Assembly: GCF_004402785.1 (NCBI RefSeq)
Contig: NZ_SOFP01000048.1
Location: 1 to 48,720 of the forward strand
Direction: 5' to 3'
Length of the DNA stretch: 48,720 nucleotides
Source of the DNA: Cryobacterium algoritolerans
GTDB taxonomy: Bacteria; Actinomycetota; Actinomycetes; Actinomycetales; Microbacteriaceae
The position numbers were made by a program, and so were the translations under genes. Below the pieces are notes generated by a model. The model had not been told where the DNA came from. It saw nothing but the letters and a program-made list of their open reading frames with translations, and searched no databases. Positions 34,322 through 43,800 of this stretch are shown here, in pieces. Numbering within the stretch: the first letter of the stretch is position 1; the number at the start of each line of letters is the position of its first letter.

Positions 34322-34538
34322 ACGATGCGGGTTTGGACGAACTGGAGAGCCAGGGCTCGACTCGCTCGATGTTTCGCAGGGGAACCCGCGTCGGGGCAGA
34401 TGCGTCTTCTTTGTCGGCGCCCTGCCCCGACGTGCCAGAAGAAGCCGTCTGAGCGCCGGCAAAGCGCCGCACCGAGAGGGCACCAAGTGGCACCTCGACG
34501 CCGCCCGCATCCGACACGCGGGGCGGACGAGTTGCGGC

Positions 34539-35312
34539 TCAGCGGTTGGCGACGAGGAGGTTGAGCCGCTCGCCGTCGTGCAGGATGGCCTGTTGGGGTT
34601 CGGGCAGCCGAACCGTGTTGAGGTAGCCGATGTCGTCGACCGTGATGCCCAACCGGGCGGCGACTTCCTCGATGAGATCGCCCGGAGCGACGACGTAGGC
34701 AACGCATGCGCCGTCGCGCGTCTCGACGATGCCGCGAGCACCGCCGGTTTCGCCGGAATCGGTGGCGCGGAGGTCGGGACGCAGCGGCGCGAACGTCCAC
34801 TTGATGTCGGCACGGGCAACGATGGTGGCCAGGCAATCCCCGTCGACGGCCAAGCCGTACGGTGTCGTGAGAATGACCTGATCAATGCCGGTGGGGTCGC
34901 CCCCGACGAAGCGCAGCTCTTGCCCATCCTGGGCGCTGGTGCCGGCCCCGGCGGGGCCGAAGCTCATGCGCGGGCCGCTGTCGAAGCAGGTCTGCCCGGC
35001 GGGGAGCGGCCGAACTGCCGCCATCGCATCCACCTGGGTCTGCGTGGGCAGAACCAGATCGTGCAGTGACAGCTTGAGGAGCTGACCGTCGGAGTCGAAG
35101 CGCACCGTGCCCGTCACGCCGTCGTCGGAGGTGAACGTTCCGCTGCCGATGGTGCCGATCGGTGCCGTGGGCGCCGAACGGTCCGTTGCGGTGTCAACGT
35201 GCGACGAATCCGGCGTCGGAGCGGAAGGCCCGGCGCCGCCGACCCCTGCCGTGCAGCCGGCCAGGAGCACCAGCATCCCCGCCGCGCCGCACACCGTTGC
35301 GATTCTGCCCAT
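34539..35312 (-). CDS. LysM-domain lipoprotein
   Basis: A 257-residue exported protein. The signal peptide ends in a lipobox (MLVLLAGC), giving a lipid-anchored protein with a Ser/Pro/Thr linker. A ~140-residue beta-rich domain of unknown type follows (GTFTSDDGVTGTVRFDSDGQ; FVGGDPTGIDQVILTTPYGL), then a C-terminal LysM motif (YVVAPGDLIEEVAARLGITV, DDIGYLNTV, LHDGERLNLLV) that binds peptidoglycan. Start chosen at ATG 35312 because the signal peptide begins there; the frame extends upstream without function. Convergent with nothing on its 3' side until merR. Confidence 0.85.
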   Translation of the reverse strand: MGRIATVCGAAGMLVLLAGCTAGVGGAGPSAPTPDSSHVDTATDRSAPTAPIGTIGSGTFTSDDGVTGTVRFDSDGQLLKLSLHDLVLPTQTQVDAMAAVRPLPAGQTCFDSGPRMSFGPAGAGTSAQDGQELRFVGGDPTGIDQVILTTPYGLAVDGDCLATIVARADIKWTFAPLRPDLRATDSGETGGARGIVETRDGACVAYVVAPGDLIEEVAARLGITVDDIGYLNTVRLPEPQQAILHDGERLNLLVANR

Positions 35313-35560
35313 AGCGCACCCCCTGTGGCGAATCTTAGCGGCGACGCGCGGCGGCCACCCCGTCCACTTTCCCTGACCGCAATCCGGTCCGGCGAGGTGA
35401 GGGTGACGGTCAGCCCGTCGGGCCGGTTCACGGACGCACATCCGGCGCCAATTCGCTGAAGTTCCGAAGTCTCGGGGGAGTGGCATTTGGGAACCGCGAG
35501 TGAAGAACTGCTTCGAGCTCCGATAGGGTGAGCGCGTCACGACCGACAAGAAGGAGCGCA

Positions 35561-36118
35561 ATGCCGCCCACGCTCACCTCGAGGAATCTGCTGTGGACAG
35601 GGATAGTCCTCACCGTCGTTGGCCTGGCCGCCCGACTGTACCTCACGTCGCTCGTGTTCGTGCTCTGGGGAAACGACGCACTGAACAATCCGGCGCTGCA
35701 CTGGACGCAGATACTTCTGGCTCAAGTTGCGTTCCAGCTCGGGCTCGCGCTCATCGCCTTCTTCGTCGTCGTCCGGGCAATCGAACACCATCGCGTGGCC
35801 GGCAGCACGCCAGCGAACGGCTCGGTGCACGAAGGCACCGCTCCGGACGCCGCATCCGCTCAGCGCGCCCTGGTCAGAATGTTCTGGACCGGTGTCGGCC
35901 TTGTCGTGCTGGGGCTGATCCTGCAGGAGTCGCTGGCCGCATGGCAGTACGACCTGTCGGGTACGGCGGATGTCGGATCCGGTCTTGCCCGCGACATCCT
36001 TTTGCTGGTGGGGGCGCCGCTCGAAGCGGTCGCCCTGCCGTTGGGGATCCTCCTGGCCGCCGGATCACTCGTCCCTCGCACGCTCGAACTCGCGAACGCC
36101 GAGCACTCCCTCCGCTGA
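35561..36118 (+). CDS. Four-helix integral membrane protein, unrecognised
   Basis: The 185-residue protein has four hydrophobic segments (LLWTGIVLTVVGLAARLYLT; AQVAFQLGLALIAFFVVVRA; MFWTGVGLVVLGLILQESLA; LVGAPLEAVALPLGILLAAG) and a short polar C-terminus. AAGGAG lies before ATG 35561, which I prefer over 35528. It is divergent from the LysM lipoprotein gene, with about 250 bp between them. No family recognised; the pair sits between 21-bp direct repeats and may have been acquired together. Confidence 0.75.
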   Translation: MPPTLTSRNLLWTGIVLTVVGLAARLYLTSLVFVLWGNDALNNPALHWTQILLAQVAFQLGLALIAFFVVVRAIEHHRVAGSTPANGSVHEGTAPDAASAQRALVRMFWTGVGLVVLGLILQESLAAWQYDLSGTADVGSGLARDILLLVGAPLEAVALPLGILLAAGSLVPRTLELANAEHSLR

Positions 36119-36223
36119 CCGCTGGTGGGGCGGAGGGCTATCTTCGCTCTGGCGCCCGCCCGTAATCATGGTGCTGTCGGTGGCAAGGAATGACGCGTCC
36201 GATTGAGGACGCCCAAATCCGGT

Positions 36224-36244
36224 GTCCCGCAAACCGGACCTTGA
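36224..36244. repeat. 21-bp direct repeat, copy 2
   Basis: GTCCCGCAAACCGGACCTTG plus A, one base different from 34301-34321 and in the same orientation. Here it also forms a small CCGGT/ACCGG hairpin with the base before it. It could be an IS end or a regulator site. The surrounding 256-bp gap (36119-36374) shows no gene. Confidence 0.7.
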
Positions 36245-36374
36245 TCGCAGACGCCGGCGCCACGAATAGGGTCCGGGACTTGTGCCGAAGGAGCCGTCGC
36301 GTTTGCCCCGCCCGGCAGGGATTCGCACTCGCGTGCGTCAAACGGGGCAGCAATTGGAACTGGAGGGGCTGCTG

Positions 36375-37106
36375 TTATCCCCAGCTCAGACCGTGGAGCC
36401 GCATCGCTGCCTCCACATCTGGGTTACCAGGTCGAAGGTCACCAACAACGATATTGCTCAGCTGCGCGCTGAACGCGCCATCAGTCGACCGCTCAAAAAT
36501 GGTCCACAGTTCCAGATCGTTGCCGTGTCGAGACAGGAACCGAACACCATCGAACAAGGGCCGCCCCTCGTCGTTTGACATCTCGTAGATCTCACGGCCG
36601 ACGCGCTGGGTGAGCTCACGTGGTTCGCTGTTCTGAAGTGCCGACGAGTCGAAATCAGCCAATCCAAAGCCAACTGCGAGTGCGACGAAGGTGGGGCGAA
36701 GCGCCGCGATCGTTGCGGAGTCTGCGACGTCGCAGTATCGCCCGCCTAAGTTTGCGCGGGAAGCCTGGCGGACGCTGAGCCAGGACTCGTCGACGATGCC
36801 GACGGGTACGGACGCATAGAGGGAGGCATCGGCTTCATCGACGCGGATGCCGCCCATGTCGGTTTGGAGTATCGGGTCAGGGCGAAACCGGGCGAGGACT
36901 TCGACGAGGCAGGCAAACAGGCTCGACCCCGCGTAGATCGTGCGGTAGGCCGAGTCGAGCGCGTCCCAGCGACCGTTGAATCGGCCGTTGATTGCGTGTG
37001 CCCAATCGACCCAGTTCCAGGGATCCGGCCCGTACCCGATGCGCCAGACCTCGCCGGGGTCGGAGCGGACGGCCATGCGATCGGCTCTGTCCGGCGTGTT
37101 GTCCAC
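36375..37106 (-). CDS. RES-domain toxin
   Basis: The protein (243 residues from GTG 37106, 233 from ATG 37076) carries a RES domain: WRIGYGPDPWNWVDW, GRFNGRWDALDSAYRTIYAG, LFACLVEVLARFRPD, with the conserved Arg46, Tyr58 and Glu69 visible; the conserved Ser lies further on. RES toxins degrade NAD+ and stop growth. The antitoxin gene overlaps by one base (TAGTG), a typical coupled start, so GTG 37106 is preferred. Together they form a RES-Xre type II toxin-antitoxin pair that would stabilise the element. Confidence 0.87.
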   Translation of the reverse strand: MDNTPDRADRMAVRSDPGEVWRIGYGPDPWNWVDWAHAINGRFNGRWDALDSAYRTIYAGSSLFACLVEVLARFRPDPILQTDMGGIRVDEADASLYASVPVGIVDESWLSVRQASRANLGGRYCDVADSATIAALRPTFVALAVGFGLADFDSSALQNSEPRELTQRVGREIYEMSNDEGRPLFDGVRFLSRHGNDLELWTIFERSTDGAFSAQLSNIVVGDLRPGNPDVEAAMRLHGLSWG

Positions 37107-37489
37107 TATCCGACGGCGGCGAACGCGCGAGCAGCGGCCAGCACTCGTGGGCCAACTTCGTCCGGATTGCCTTCGCGGATGAGTCGTGCCGGCGCGATGT
37201 CTTCGAGCTGGGGATTCATCCCTTGGAACCATGCCTGAACCACTCGAGGCTGGTCCCGCTCGGTGAGTAGCCCGGCGACCTGGTACGCGAGCCTCAGCCG
37301 GCGCGTGACCTCGGCCGGCGGCTTTCGGACGCCATCGGCCCACTGCCGCACGGCGCGGGTTTCCGTGACGGAACCTAGATAGGCAACCAACTGGGCGCCC
37401 AGGAGCTCGCGCAGCTGGCCGACAAGTTCAGCAACATCCGAACGAATGGAAATCTCGTATGCCCGCAGTCCGGGAGTGGTTAGTGACAT
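37106..37489 (-). CDS. Xre/MbcA-type antitoxin of the RES toxin
   Basis: A 127-residue protein: residues ~20-75 form a helix-turn-helix (LVAYLGSVTETRAVRQWADG, RKPPAEVTRRLRLAYQVAGL), and the C-terminus (PARLIREGNPDEVGPRVLAA, ARAFAAVG) matches the toxin-binding region of Xre antitoxins partnered with RES. The gene precedes the toxin on the same strand and overlaps it by a base. A promoter with an inverted repeat lies just upstream (37552-37580). Confidence 0.85.
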   Translation of the reverse strand: MSLTTPGLRAYEISIRSDVAELVGQLRELLGAQLVAYLGSVTETRAVRQWADGVRKPPAEVTRRLRLAYQVAGLLTERDQPRVVQAWFQGMNPQLEDIAPARLIREGNPDEVGPRVLAAARAFAAVG

Positions 37490-37551
37490 GTAAATAGCCT
37501 ACCGCTATCCCAGATCCAGTGACAGAGCATATCCCAATGCAAATCCCACTC

Positions 37552-37580
37552 AATATGACCGATAATAGTTATTATGACAA
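37552..37580 (-). promoter_or_regulatory. Promoter and operator candidate for the RES-Xre pair
   Basis: On the minus strand TTGTCA (37580-37575), 17 bp, CATATT (37557-37552). The spacer holds the inverted repeat ATAATA-GT-TATTAT (37562-37575), a plausible binding site for the Xre antitoxin. It lies 63-91 bp from the antitoxin start. The DNA here is markedly AT-richer than its surroundings. Confidence 0.5.
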
Positions 37581-37737
37581 GTAATCCCTGATCAAAGCCC
37601 TTTTCACTGAAATCAGTACGAAGTCTCTCGCTGGCCAACTGCACGATCGACGGCTGCACAATCGCTCGAGGATCGAACGAGCTGACGGAGCATATCGGGG
37701 GTCGCCAGCACCCTTCGAACTGAACAAGGACGTTCAC

Positions 37738-37944
37738 ATGGCAGCCAGGCCACCGAGCAAGCCGGCACGTCTCGCAGCACCCTCAATGCAGAAAGCGCCT
37801 CCGACGAAGTCAGCACCTGCGAAAAGTGTCCGCAACCTGCTTGGGTGCGCGCTCGCTCGCGGCAAGATCGTTCGCCACGCGTCGGTTGGAGCCCCCCGGT
37901 TCGTGAAGATGATCTCAAGAAATGCAAGAAAATACCCCTTCTAG
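37738..37944 (+). CDS. Small basic protein, doubtful
   Basis: A 68-codon frame with AAGGA 8 bases before ATG 37738 encodes a Lys/Arg/Ala/Pro-rich peptide (MAARPPSKPARLAAPSMQKA; SVRNLLGCALARGKIVRHAS). It could be a small DNA- or RNA-binding protein, but also chance. No family. It occupies the 560-bp gap between the RES-Xre pair and the ImmA cassette, which otherwise contains only promoter elements. Confidence 0.3.
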   Translation: MAARPPSKPARLAAPSMQKAPPTKSAPAKSVRNLLGCALARGKIVRHASVGAPRFVKMISRNARKYPF

Positions 37945-37974
37945 GACCGCAGGCAGAGAATAAATATGGCTTTA

Positions 37975-38003
37975 TTGATTGTTTTCAGTAAAAAACTATA
38001 GTT
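37975..38003 (+). promoter_or_regulatory. Promoter with palindrome for the ImmA cassette
   Basis: TTGATT (37975-37980), 16 bp, TATAGT (37997-38002). The -10 overlaps the palindrome AACTATAGTT (37994-38003). It lies 49 bp before the first gene at 38052, in an AT-rich patch. The XRE protein encoded at 38825 is the natural candidate to bind the palindrome. Confidence 0.5.
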
Positions 38004-38051
38004 AATGCTGTAGGGTTAGGGATGTCCCCGTCACTTCCCTAGGAGTTCCCG

Positions 38052-38828
38052 ATGCTCGAGTCACCCGAACCATCCGAATGGTTCCTCTCTCACTTCGGTG
38101 AGCACAGCTTGCAGGTCATGAGCGCGCTGGTTTCAGCTGGAGTGGCTGCCCATGAGCGGTCCCTCGAGGCGAAGCATGGAAGCGGGCTACGAACGAACGA
38201 TGCCTATGGCACCTTCTGGCTCAGCCTCCGCGAAGAAGTGGTGACCCATCTGGCCTTCCTCCCTGGCGTCGAGACGATCCGCCCCACCCGTGGGCGCTAT
38301 CAGCTGCCAGTCTTCAATCAGATGGTGCTGTTCTCAGCCAAGTGCCCTGCTGGAACAGTTGGCCCCGATCGCATGAAGCTCGGAAGATCCGGTATAGTCA
38401 CCCGCATCTTCGACATCGAGGAGCGGGACAGCGTCAGCGAACCCCTCGACTTCGGCAGCCTCGATCTTGAAGAGGAGGCCCAACAGGACTTTGCGGCGCT
38501 CCCGGCATCGCTTGGCAGCGCGACCAAGCTCGCTTTCGTCGCGTACGACTGCACCGCGCAGGGCGGAATGCAACACGTCTATATTGGCGAAGCAGCACTT
38601 CTCCAGGACGGCTCCGTGCTCTGGCTCTACCGCGAGGAGCTCCCGATGCCTGCACTCATCATTGCCCCGACGCTGCTCACTCTTATCGATGATGAACCGA
38701 TTCGTCGCTTTGATGACGCTCCACTCCCCACCAACCTCTTGCGTCTGCTCAACGAGGGCGAAGCCGACGCCGACCCGGTCCTGGATGGCGAAGGCACGGC
38801 CGCAGCAAATGCGCCTGACGGGTCATGA
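38052..38828 (+). CDS. Unrecognised protein paired with XRE-ImmA
   Basis: A 258-residue soluble protein with AGGAG six bases before its ATG. It has an N-terminal helical region (EWFLSHFGEHSLQVMSALVS) and a beta-rich middle (GRYQLPVFNQMVLFSAKCPA; KLAFVAYDCTAQGGMQHVYI; GSVLWLYREELPMP). No membrane segment and no known catalytic motif. Its stop overlaps the XRE-ImmA start by ATGA, so the two are made together. Such tight pairing with an ImmA/IrrE protease-regulator suggests it is the regulated partner: a toxin, effector or inhibitor (inference). Confidence 0.65.
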   Translation: MLESPEPSEWFLSHFGEHSLQVMSALVSAGVAAHERSLEAKHGSGLRTNDAYGTFWLSLREEVVTHLAFLPGVETIRPTRGRYQLPVFNQMVLFSAKCPAGTVGPDRMKLGRSGIVTRIFDIEERDSVSEPLDFGSLDLEEEAQQDFAALPASLGSATKLAFVAYDCTAQGGMQHVYIGEAALLQDGSVLWLYREELPMPALIIAPTLLTLIDDEPIRRFDDAPLPTNLLRLLNEGEADADPVLDGEGTAAANAPDGS

Positions 38829-39994
38829 ACGATTTGAAGGACGCGATGTCACCGCTCACACCACCATCGAAGCCGCTCAGCGATCGAGAAATCGCCCAAG
38901 CATTCGATCCCAATCGACTACAACAGGCTCGTCAACTCGCGCTCAAGACGAAGCAGGATCTTGCCCGCGATATTCTCGTCTCCCCGGCCATGATCGGCCA
39001 GTATGAGTCGGGCGTTTCCCTTCCTCGTGGTGACCACATTCCCAAGATGGCGAGCAGTTTGGACGTCCCGCGGGAATTCTTTGCGACCGGCCGTCCGCAA
39101 GCGAAGCTAGAATCTGGTGACGCCTTTTTCCGCTCCCTGCGATCGACGACTTCCAAGCAGCGTGCTAAAGCGACCGCGTACACCGAGCAACTGTGGGAAC
39201 TCGTCCACGCGATAGAAAAGCGCGTGCGACTTCCACGAGTGGACCTGCCCGGATTTATGGGTGGAGAAATTGAGCCGGGAACGTTTTCTAACGATCCAGC
39301 TGCCGCGGCTCGTGAACTCCGACAAGCATGGAATCTCGGCAACGAGCCAATTTCGCATGTCGTGCGCACGATCGAAAGCCACGGAATTGTAACTATCTTG
39401 GTTCCATTCATCGAGCGCGAAGTAGCGCGAATCGATGCGTTTTCCACGATGTCACTGTCGCGACCTGTGATCGTCCTGTCTCCGGACCGCGCCAACGACG
39501 TGCACCGGCACCGGTTCACAGCAGCTCACGAACTAGGTCACTTGGTGCTTCATGGCGGGAAGACCGCTGGGGATCCGTCCCTGGAAAGGGAGGCGGACAA
39601 GTTCGCCGCCGAGTTCCTTACTCCCGGCGCTGTCCTCCAGAACGTGTTGCCTCGACGGCTAGATTTCGGGCGTCTCGGCCGGTTGAGCGAGGAGTGGGGC
39701 GTGTCCATCAAGTCTCTTGTCTACCGCAGTCGAGAAATGGGACTCCTCTCCGATCCCACCGCCCGCCGCGCATACATACGCCTGAATCAACTCGCGGAAC
39801 AAGGCGCACTCGTCGAGCAGCCAGTGCATCAGTTCCCGGGAGAGGTCCCGGTCCTACTTAAGCAGGCGGTCGAACTGGCGGAAGCCCAGGGGCTAAGCGT
39901 CGTCGCGTTGGCGAAGGAATTGGCATGGAAGCCAGCACGAGTCCGGGTATTCCTTGGTGAGATTGACGACCGCCCAGTATTACGGCTTGTCTAA
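38825..39994 (+). CDS. XRE regulator fused to ImmA/IrrE metallopeptidase
   Basis: The 389-residue protein has an XRE helix-turn-helix (about 31-85: RLQQARQLALKTKQDLARDI, LVSPAMIGQYESGVSLPRGD) and an ImmA/IrrE zinc peptidase domain with HELGH at 235-239 and a downstream Glu in READKFAAEFL near 256. Such fusions sense stress or phage and cleave or displace a repressor. The usual order (short form ~350 residues) is extended by a helical C-terminus. It follows the 38052 gene with ATGA overlap and precedes a frameshifted DCL gene by 29 bp. Confidence 0.88.
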   Translation: MNDLKDAMSPLTPPSKPLSDREIAQAFDPNRLQQARQLALKTKQDLARDILVSPAMIGQYESGVSLPRGDHIPKMASSLDVPREFFATGRPQAKLESGDAFFRSLRSTTSKQRAKATAYTEQLWELVHAIEKRVRLPRVDLPGFMGGEIEPGTFSNDPAAAARELRQAWNLGNEPISHVVRTIESHGIVTILVPFIEREVARIDAFSTMSLSRPVIVLSPDRANDVHRHRFTAAHELGHLVLHGGKTAGDPSLEREADKFAAEFLTPGAVLQNVLPRRLDFGRLGRLSEEWGVSIKSLVYRSREMGLLSDPTARRAYIRLNQLAEQGALVEQPVHQFPGEVPVLLKQAVELAEAQGLSVVALAKELAWKPARVRVFLGEIDDRPVLRLV

Positions 39995-40023
39995 GCGCGT
40001 TGCGAACAGAAAGATCATGACTG

Positions 40024-40789
40024 ATGGGCAAGAGCATTCCCGTGGAACTCGACAGCTTCACTTGGCCAAGCAAAACAGCCGCCCAGGCTGCATTCCGAGC
40101 GATTCTTTATGACCCCCGGTACAGCGTCTACGACCGCATATCTGACCCCCGAGCACGACCGCATGCTTCACGAATTAGTCGACAGGCATCCCGACGCGTC
40201 GATCAAGAGAGGAGATGGAATCGACCACTTCTACATAGGCCGAACCATCGACGGTGATCTAACGACTGTCTCCCCGAACGCCACCGGCATCTGGATCCGC
40301 CGAACCAACGGAGAGGGGGAGGACTTCAGCTATATAACGGCGATAAAGAGCCACACCCCGAAGTCACGGGTCAAAGAGGGTCTACGCCATGCGGTGGCCG
40401 ACCGGCGCCTGGACTATCGCGAAGCTCGGTTCTCCGGGGCGGGGCCTGTTCTGAGCGACATTAGCGGCGCCGCGTTCGAGCACCAATCCGATGCCCACGT
40501 CGTCTACTTAGCGCCGAGTTGGGAGCAGCTCTCTTTTCACTTCGCGCAATCCGAAGGCGGATGGGAATCGATCGATATCCATTCAGGTGGGGGCAAAATC
40601 CAAATCGGCAGCCACCTCCTCAACTCCGATGTCGAATCCCGATGGCTCGCCTTCTTCGACGAGCACGCCGTCTTCAGCCTCGCCACAGCATCGGAATCCG
40701 CCCGCCGCCCGCCGCCCGCGCTCAGTCGAGCTGGCCTGGACCACCGCCTGATCCATGATTCAGTAGCTGGTCATCGACCCATATTGTGA
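40024..40789 (+). pseudogene. DCL/DUF3223 domain gene with a frameshift
   Basis: Frame one starts at ATG 40024 (SFTWPSKTAAQAAFRAILYD, DRISDP). Frame two continues from about 40151 (EHDRMLHELVDRHPDASIKR, GDGIDHFYIGRTIDG, IWIRRTNGEGEDFSYITAIK). Together they make a DCL (DUF3223) domain, broken in the run CCCCC at 40146-40150; removing one C rejoins DP with EHDRM exactly. Either a real inactivating slip or a sequencing error. A C-terminal ~110 residues is unrecognised. The gene is third in the ImmA cassette and converges on the relaxase 12 bp away. Confidence 0.75.
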
Positions 40790-40801
40790 CGGCCGCTCGC
40801 C

Positions 40802-43800
40802 CTACACCGTGGGGCGTTGGCCAGGGCCGCGTTGAACTCGTTCATCATCCCAGTGCGGCGGTTCCCGGACCAGCTGGCGGTCTAGTAACTGCTGGATGCG
40901 CTCGTCGGCCTCCACTGCGGGACCGCCACCGTTGGTTTCGGCCAGGCGCTGCCGGAGGCCGGCAACGCGACCGCGTGCCACTGCTGCAGCGTTATCCTCA
41001 ACAACACGGAGACGCTCGAGCGACGCGGCGGCCGCCGTGTATGCGTCGTCGTCGGTGCGGACAGCACCGAGAGGCGATTCGGTGTCAGTGATCTGGTGCA
41101 GGTCGCGGAAGGCAACCACGTTGCCGAGGTCGCGCCGCCACGCCTTCTGCCGGGAGGCGTCATCCGGGGCGGGACGAATCCTTTCGCTCCACGGTTCCGG
41201 TTTCGCGGCCGCCGTATCAACCAACGCCTGGGTCCGGTCGTGGATGAGCTCGGCCTGCGCGTGCAGCCAGGCGCGAGTCTCCCGATTGCCGCCGTCCACT
41301 CCTTCCGGCGGTGGACTGACCCAGCTTGGGAGTCCCGTCTCCGTTTGCGACCCCGGCGCTCCGATGCGGTGGTGATAGATCTTCGCGAGCGATTCGACGG
41401 TCGAGCCTGGCCCGGCATCCTCGGCCCGCACTGCTGCAGCGAGATGTGTGCGCACGTCGGCGCCGTGGGCTTCGTGGGCGGCGAGCCGGCTCGCCAGATG
41501 CGTCCACGCTTCGTCGCGGACGACGCGGTCGGCGATTTCCGTGTCGAGCACGTCCCGCACCGCGGCTTCTATCCGGCCGAGCTGGTTCGGGTCGTAGACA
41601 CGGGTGAGGGCGTCTTCGTACGCCGGTAGCAATGTGGCCAGGCTGGCGGCGGTGTCCTGGGCGCGTTGTATTTCTTCGGTCGCAGACCGTTCCGCGCTCT
41701 CCCGTGCAAGAACCGCGGTGAGGGCGTCGATGATGTTGGTGCGGAGGTGGTCGGGGGCGTGCGCGTCGACCTCGAGGGTTTCTTCGACGACGGCATACAT
41801 CCGGTTGGACTCGCGGCCACGGGTCGCGGCGACGTAGAGCTGCTCGCGGGACGTGGATTGCGGGTCGACGAGGATGTGTGAGGTGTCCACGGTCATGCCT
41901 TGGACCCTATTGATGGTCGCGGCGTAGCCGAGCTCAACGTGGGTGGCCACGTACTCGGCGGGGAGTGTAAGTACTCCCCCGTGCCGGAGGCTCTTGACCT
42001 TGAGGTCGCCGCCCTCGGTGTCGATGATGGTCCAGAGGTCGCCGTTGGCGACGAAGTCCTTGCCTTGGTTGGAGCGCAGCTTCCGGTCGTTCTGCCGGGT
42101 CACGATCACATCGTTCAGGCCGGCCTTGTTCCCGTCGTGCAGCACCGACCCGCTCTTACCAACGACGCCCTGGCCGACCAGGTCCAGACGGGCGCGCGCG
42201 TTGAGCGCGGCGACCTCGTCGTTGGTTCCCGCGACCATGATCGAATGTCGGTTCGCCGCCCGGTCGGCGGCCCAGGCCACGTAGATCTCTTCCAGCATGC
42301 CCTGCCGGATCCCGCCTCGGGTGCGGTCAGCGGTGACGTAGAAGTCGAGCGCCGCACTCGCCCCGTCGCGGAGGAGAAGGGACGCTGCGGCTTCGTCGCT
42401 GTCGATGAAACGGTGGACCTGGTCGAGGTAACTGGCACCCACGCGCTGCTCGATCAGGCGCAGCGCTCCCCCAGATTCGACCGCGGCCAGCTGCGCCGGG
42501 TCGCCCAAGAGCCGAATAGTCGCCCCGTGCAGCTTCGCGAGGGCGAGGACGTCCGCGAGCAACGGGGTAGAGGCCATGCCCGCCTCATCGATGAGAAGCA
42601 CCGTGTTGCTGTCGATGCGGTACTGGTCGGACTCTTGCTGCTCAGGTGAGCCGTGGCGGTGGACGTCGACGAGCTTGTGCGCGGTCTCCGCCTCCACCTT
42701 GATCTCTTCCGCGAGAACCGTCGACGCCGCCGCGGTCGGCGCCAACGCAAGCACGCGGCCGCCGCCGGCTTCGACAGCGCGGGCGAATGCGCGCATGGCC
42801 GTGGTCTTCCCCGTTCCAGCCGGGCCGATCCCCACCTCGAGGAGCCGGCCACCTGACGCGAAGCGGCGGGCCAACTCCACCTGGGACGCATCCAACGGGT
42901 ACTCGCTGGCCGCGTTCAACGCCTCAATGGTGGTGGTGAAAGTTTCCGGGTCGACGGTGAAGCCGGCGACGGTACGGGCTGCGTCGATGAGGCTGTCTTC
43001 GATCGCGAGGATCCGCGCCGACGTGAACCGCTCGGTCCCATGGACCCGATAGATGGACTCACCGCCCTGGCGTTGCAGCTGTTCCGGGACCGGGTTCAGC
43101 GCCGGGGCGGTGACGCCGATCACGCGGGCCATCACCGCCTGGGCGACCTGGTCGGCGACCTGCTGGGCGTCGACGCCGGGGCGCACGTTCGCGAACGCCC
43201 GGGCGATGCGTTGGGCCTCCGCGGCGACGTGCGATCGGCGCCAGGTGGCGCGGCTGTCTTCGACCGTGTTCAGCACCCGCTCCGCCAACTCGTCGACGCT
43301 CAAGGCGGCGAGAATCTCGTCCGTGACGGACAGTTGCTGCGGCTGCCGCACCGTGGCCCCGATCCTGTCGACGGCGACCTCGCCGATGATCTTGATCGCG
43401 GCCAGCCGCCACTCAGCGCGCTGGCGGGCCAGGCTCTTCGGCGCGCTCTTGCCCTCACGGGTTTCCAACGTCGCCCGCTGCGCCAAGCTCAGCTGCACCG
43501 TCCTCGGTGGGGTGTGCCCGTGCTTGGCCACGTACTCCTGGACGAGGGTTTCGTAGGCGTCTTCAATCGCCGCACGACGGGACGAGAACGAGTCCCGCAA
43601 CTCCCGGCCGACGCCAGCGACCTCCCGGACACTGCGCTTGTTCCGCCCCCGCGTCTCATCCACAAACGTCACGCCGAGGCGGTTCCGGACCTCTTGTTCG
43701 ACGAGGGTGTTGTACCGTTCGGACGCGGCCACGCCGAGCGCGTGCAGCACCCGGCCATCCAGCGAACGCCACTTCCCATCCAAGCCCTGCACCTTCGTGG

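Noticed and set aside
36310..36345. GGGATTCGCACTCG resembles the T-loop arm of a tRNA gene on the opposite strand
   Set aside because: The T-loop consensus (GTTCGAAYC) is not met and no acceptor or anticodon stems can be drawn in the flanks.
37613..37927. Minus-strand 104-codon frame opposite the small basic ORF
   Set aside because: Ser/Arg/Cys-rich without pattern; no start signal.
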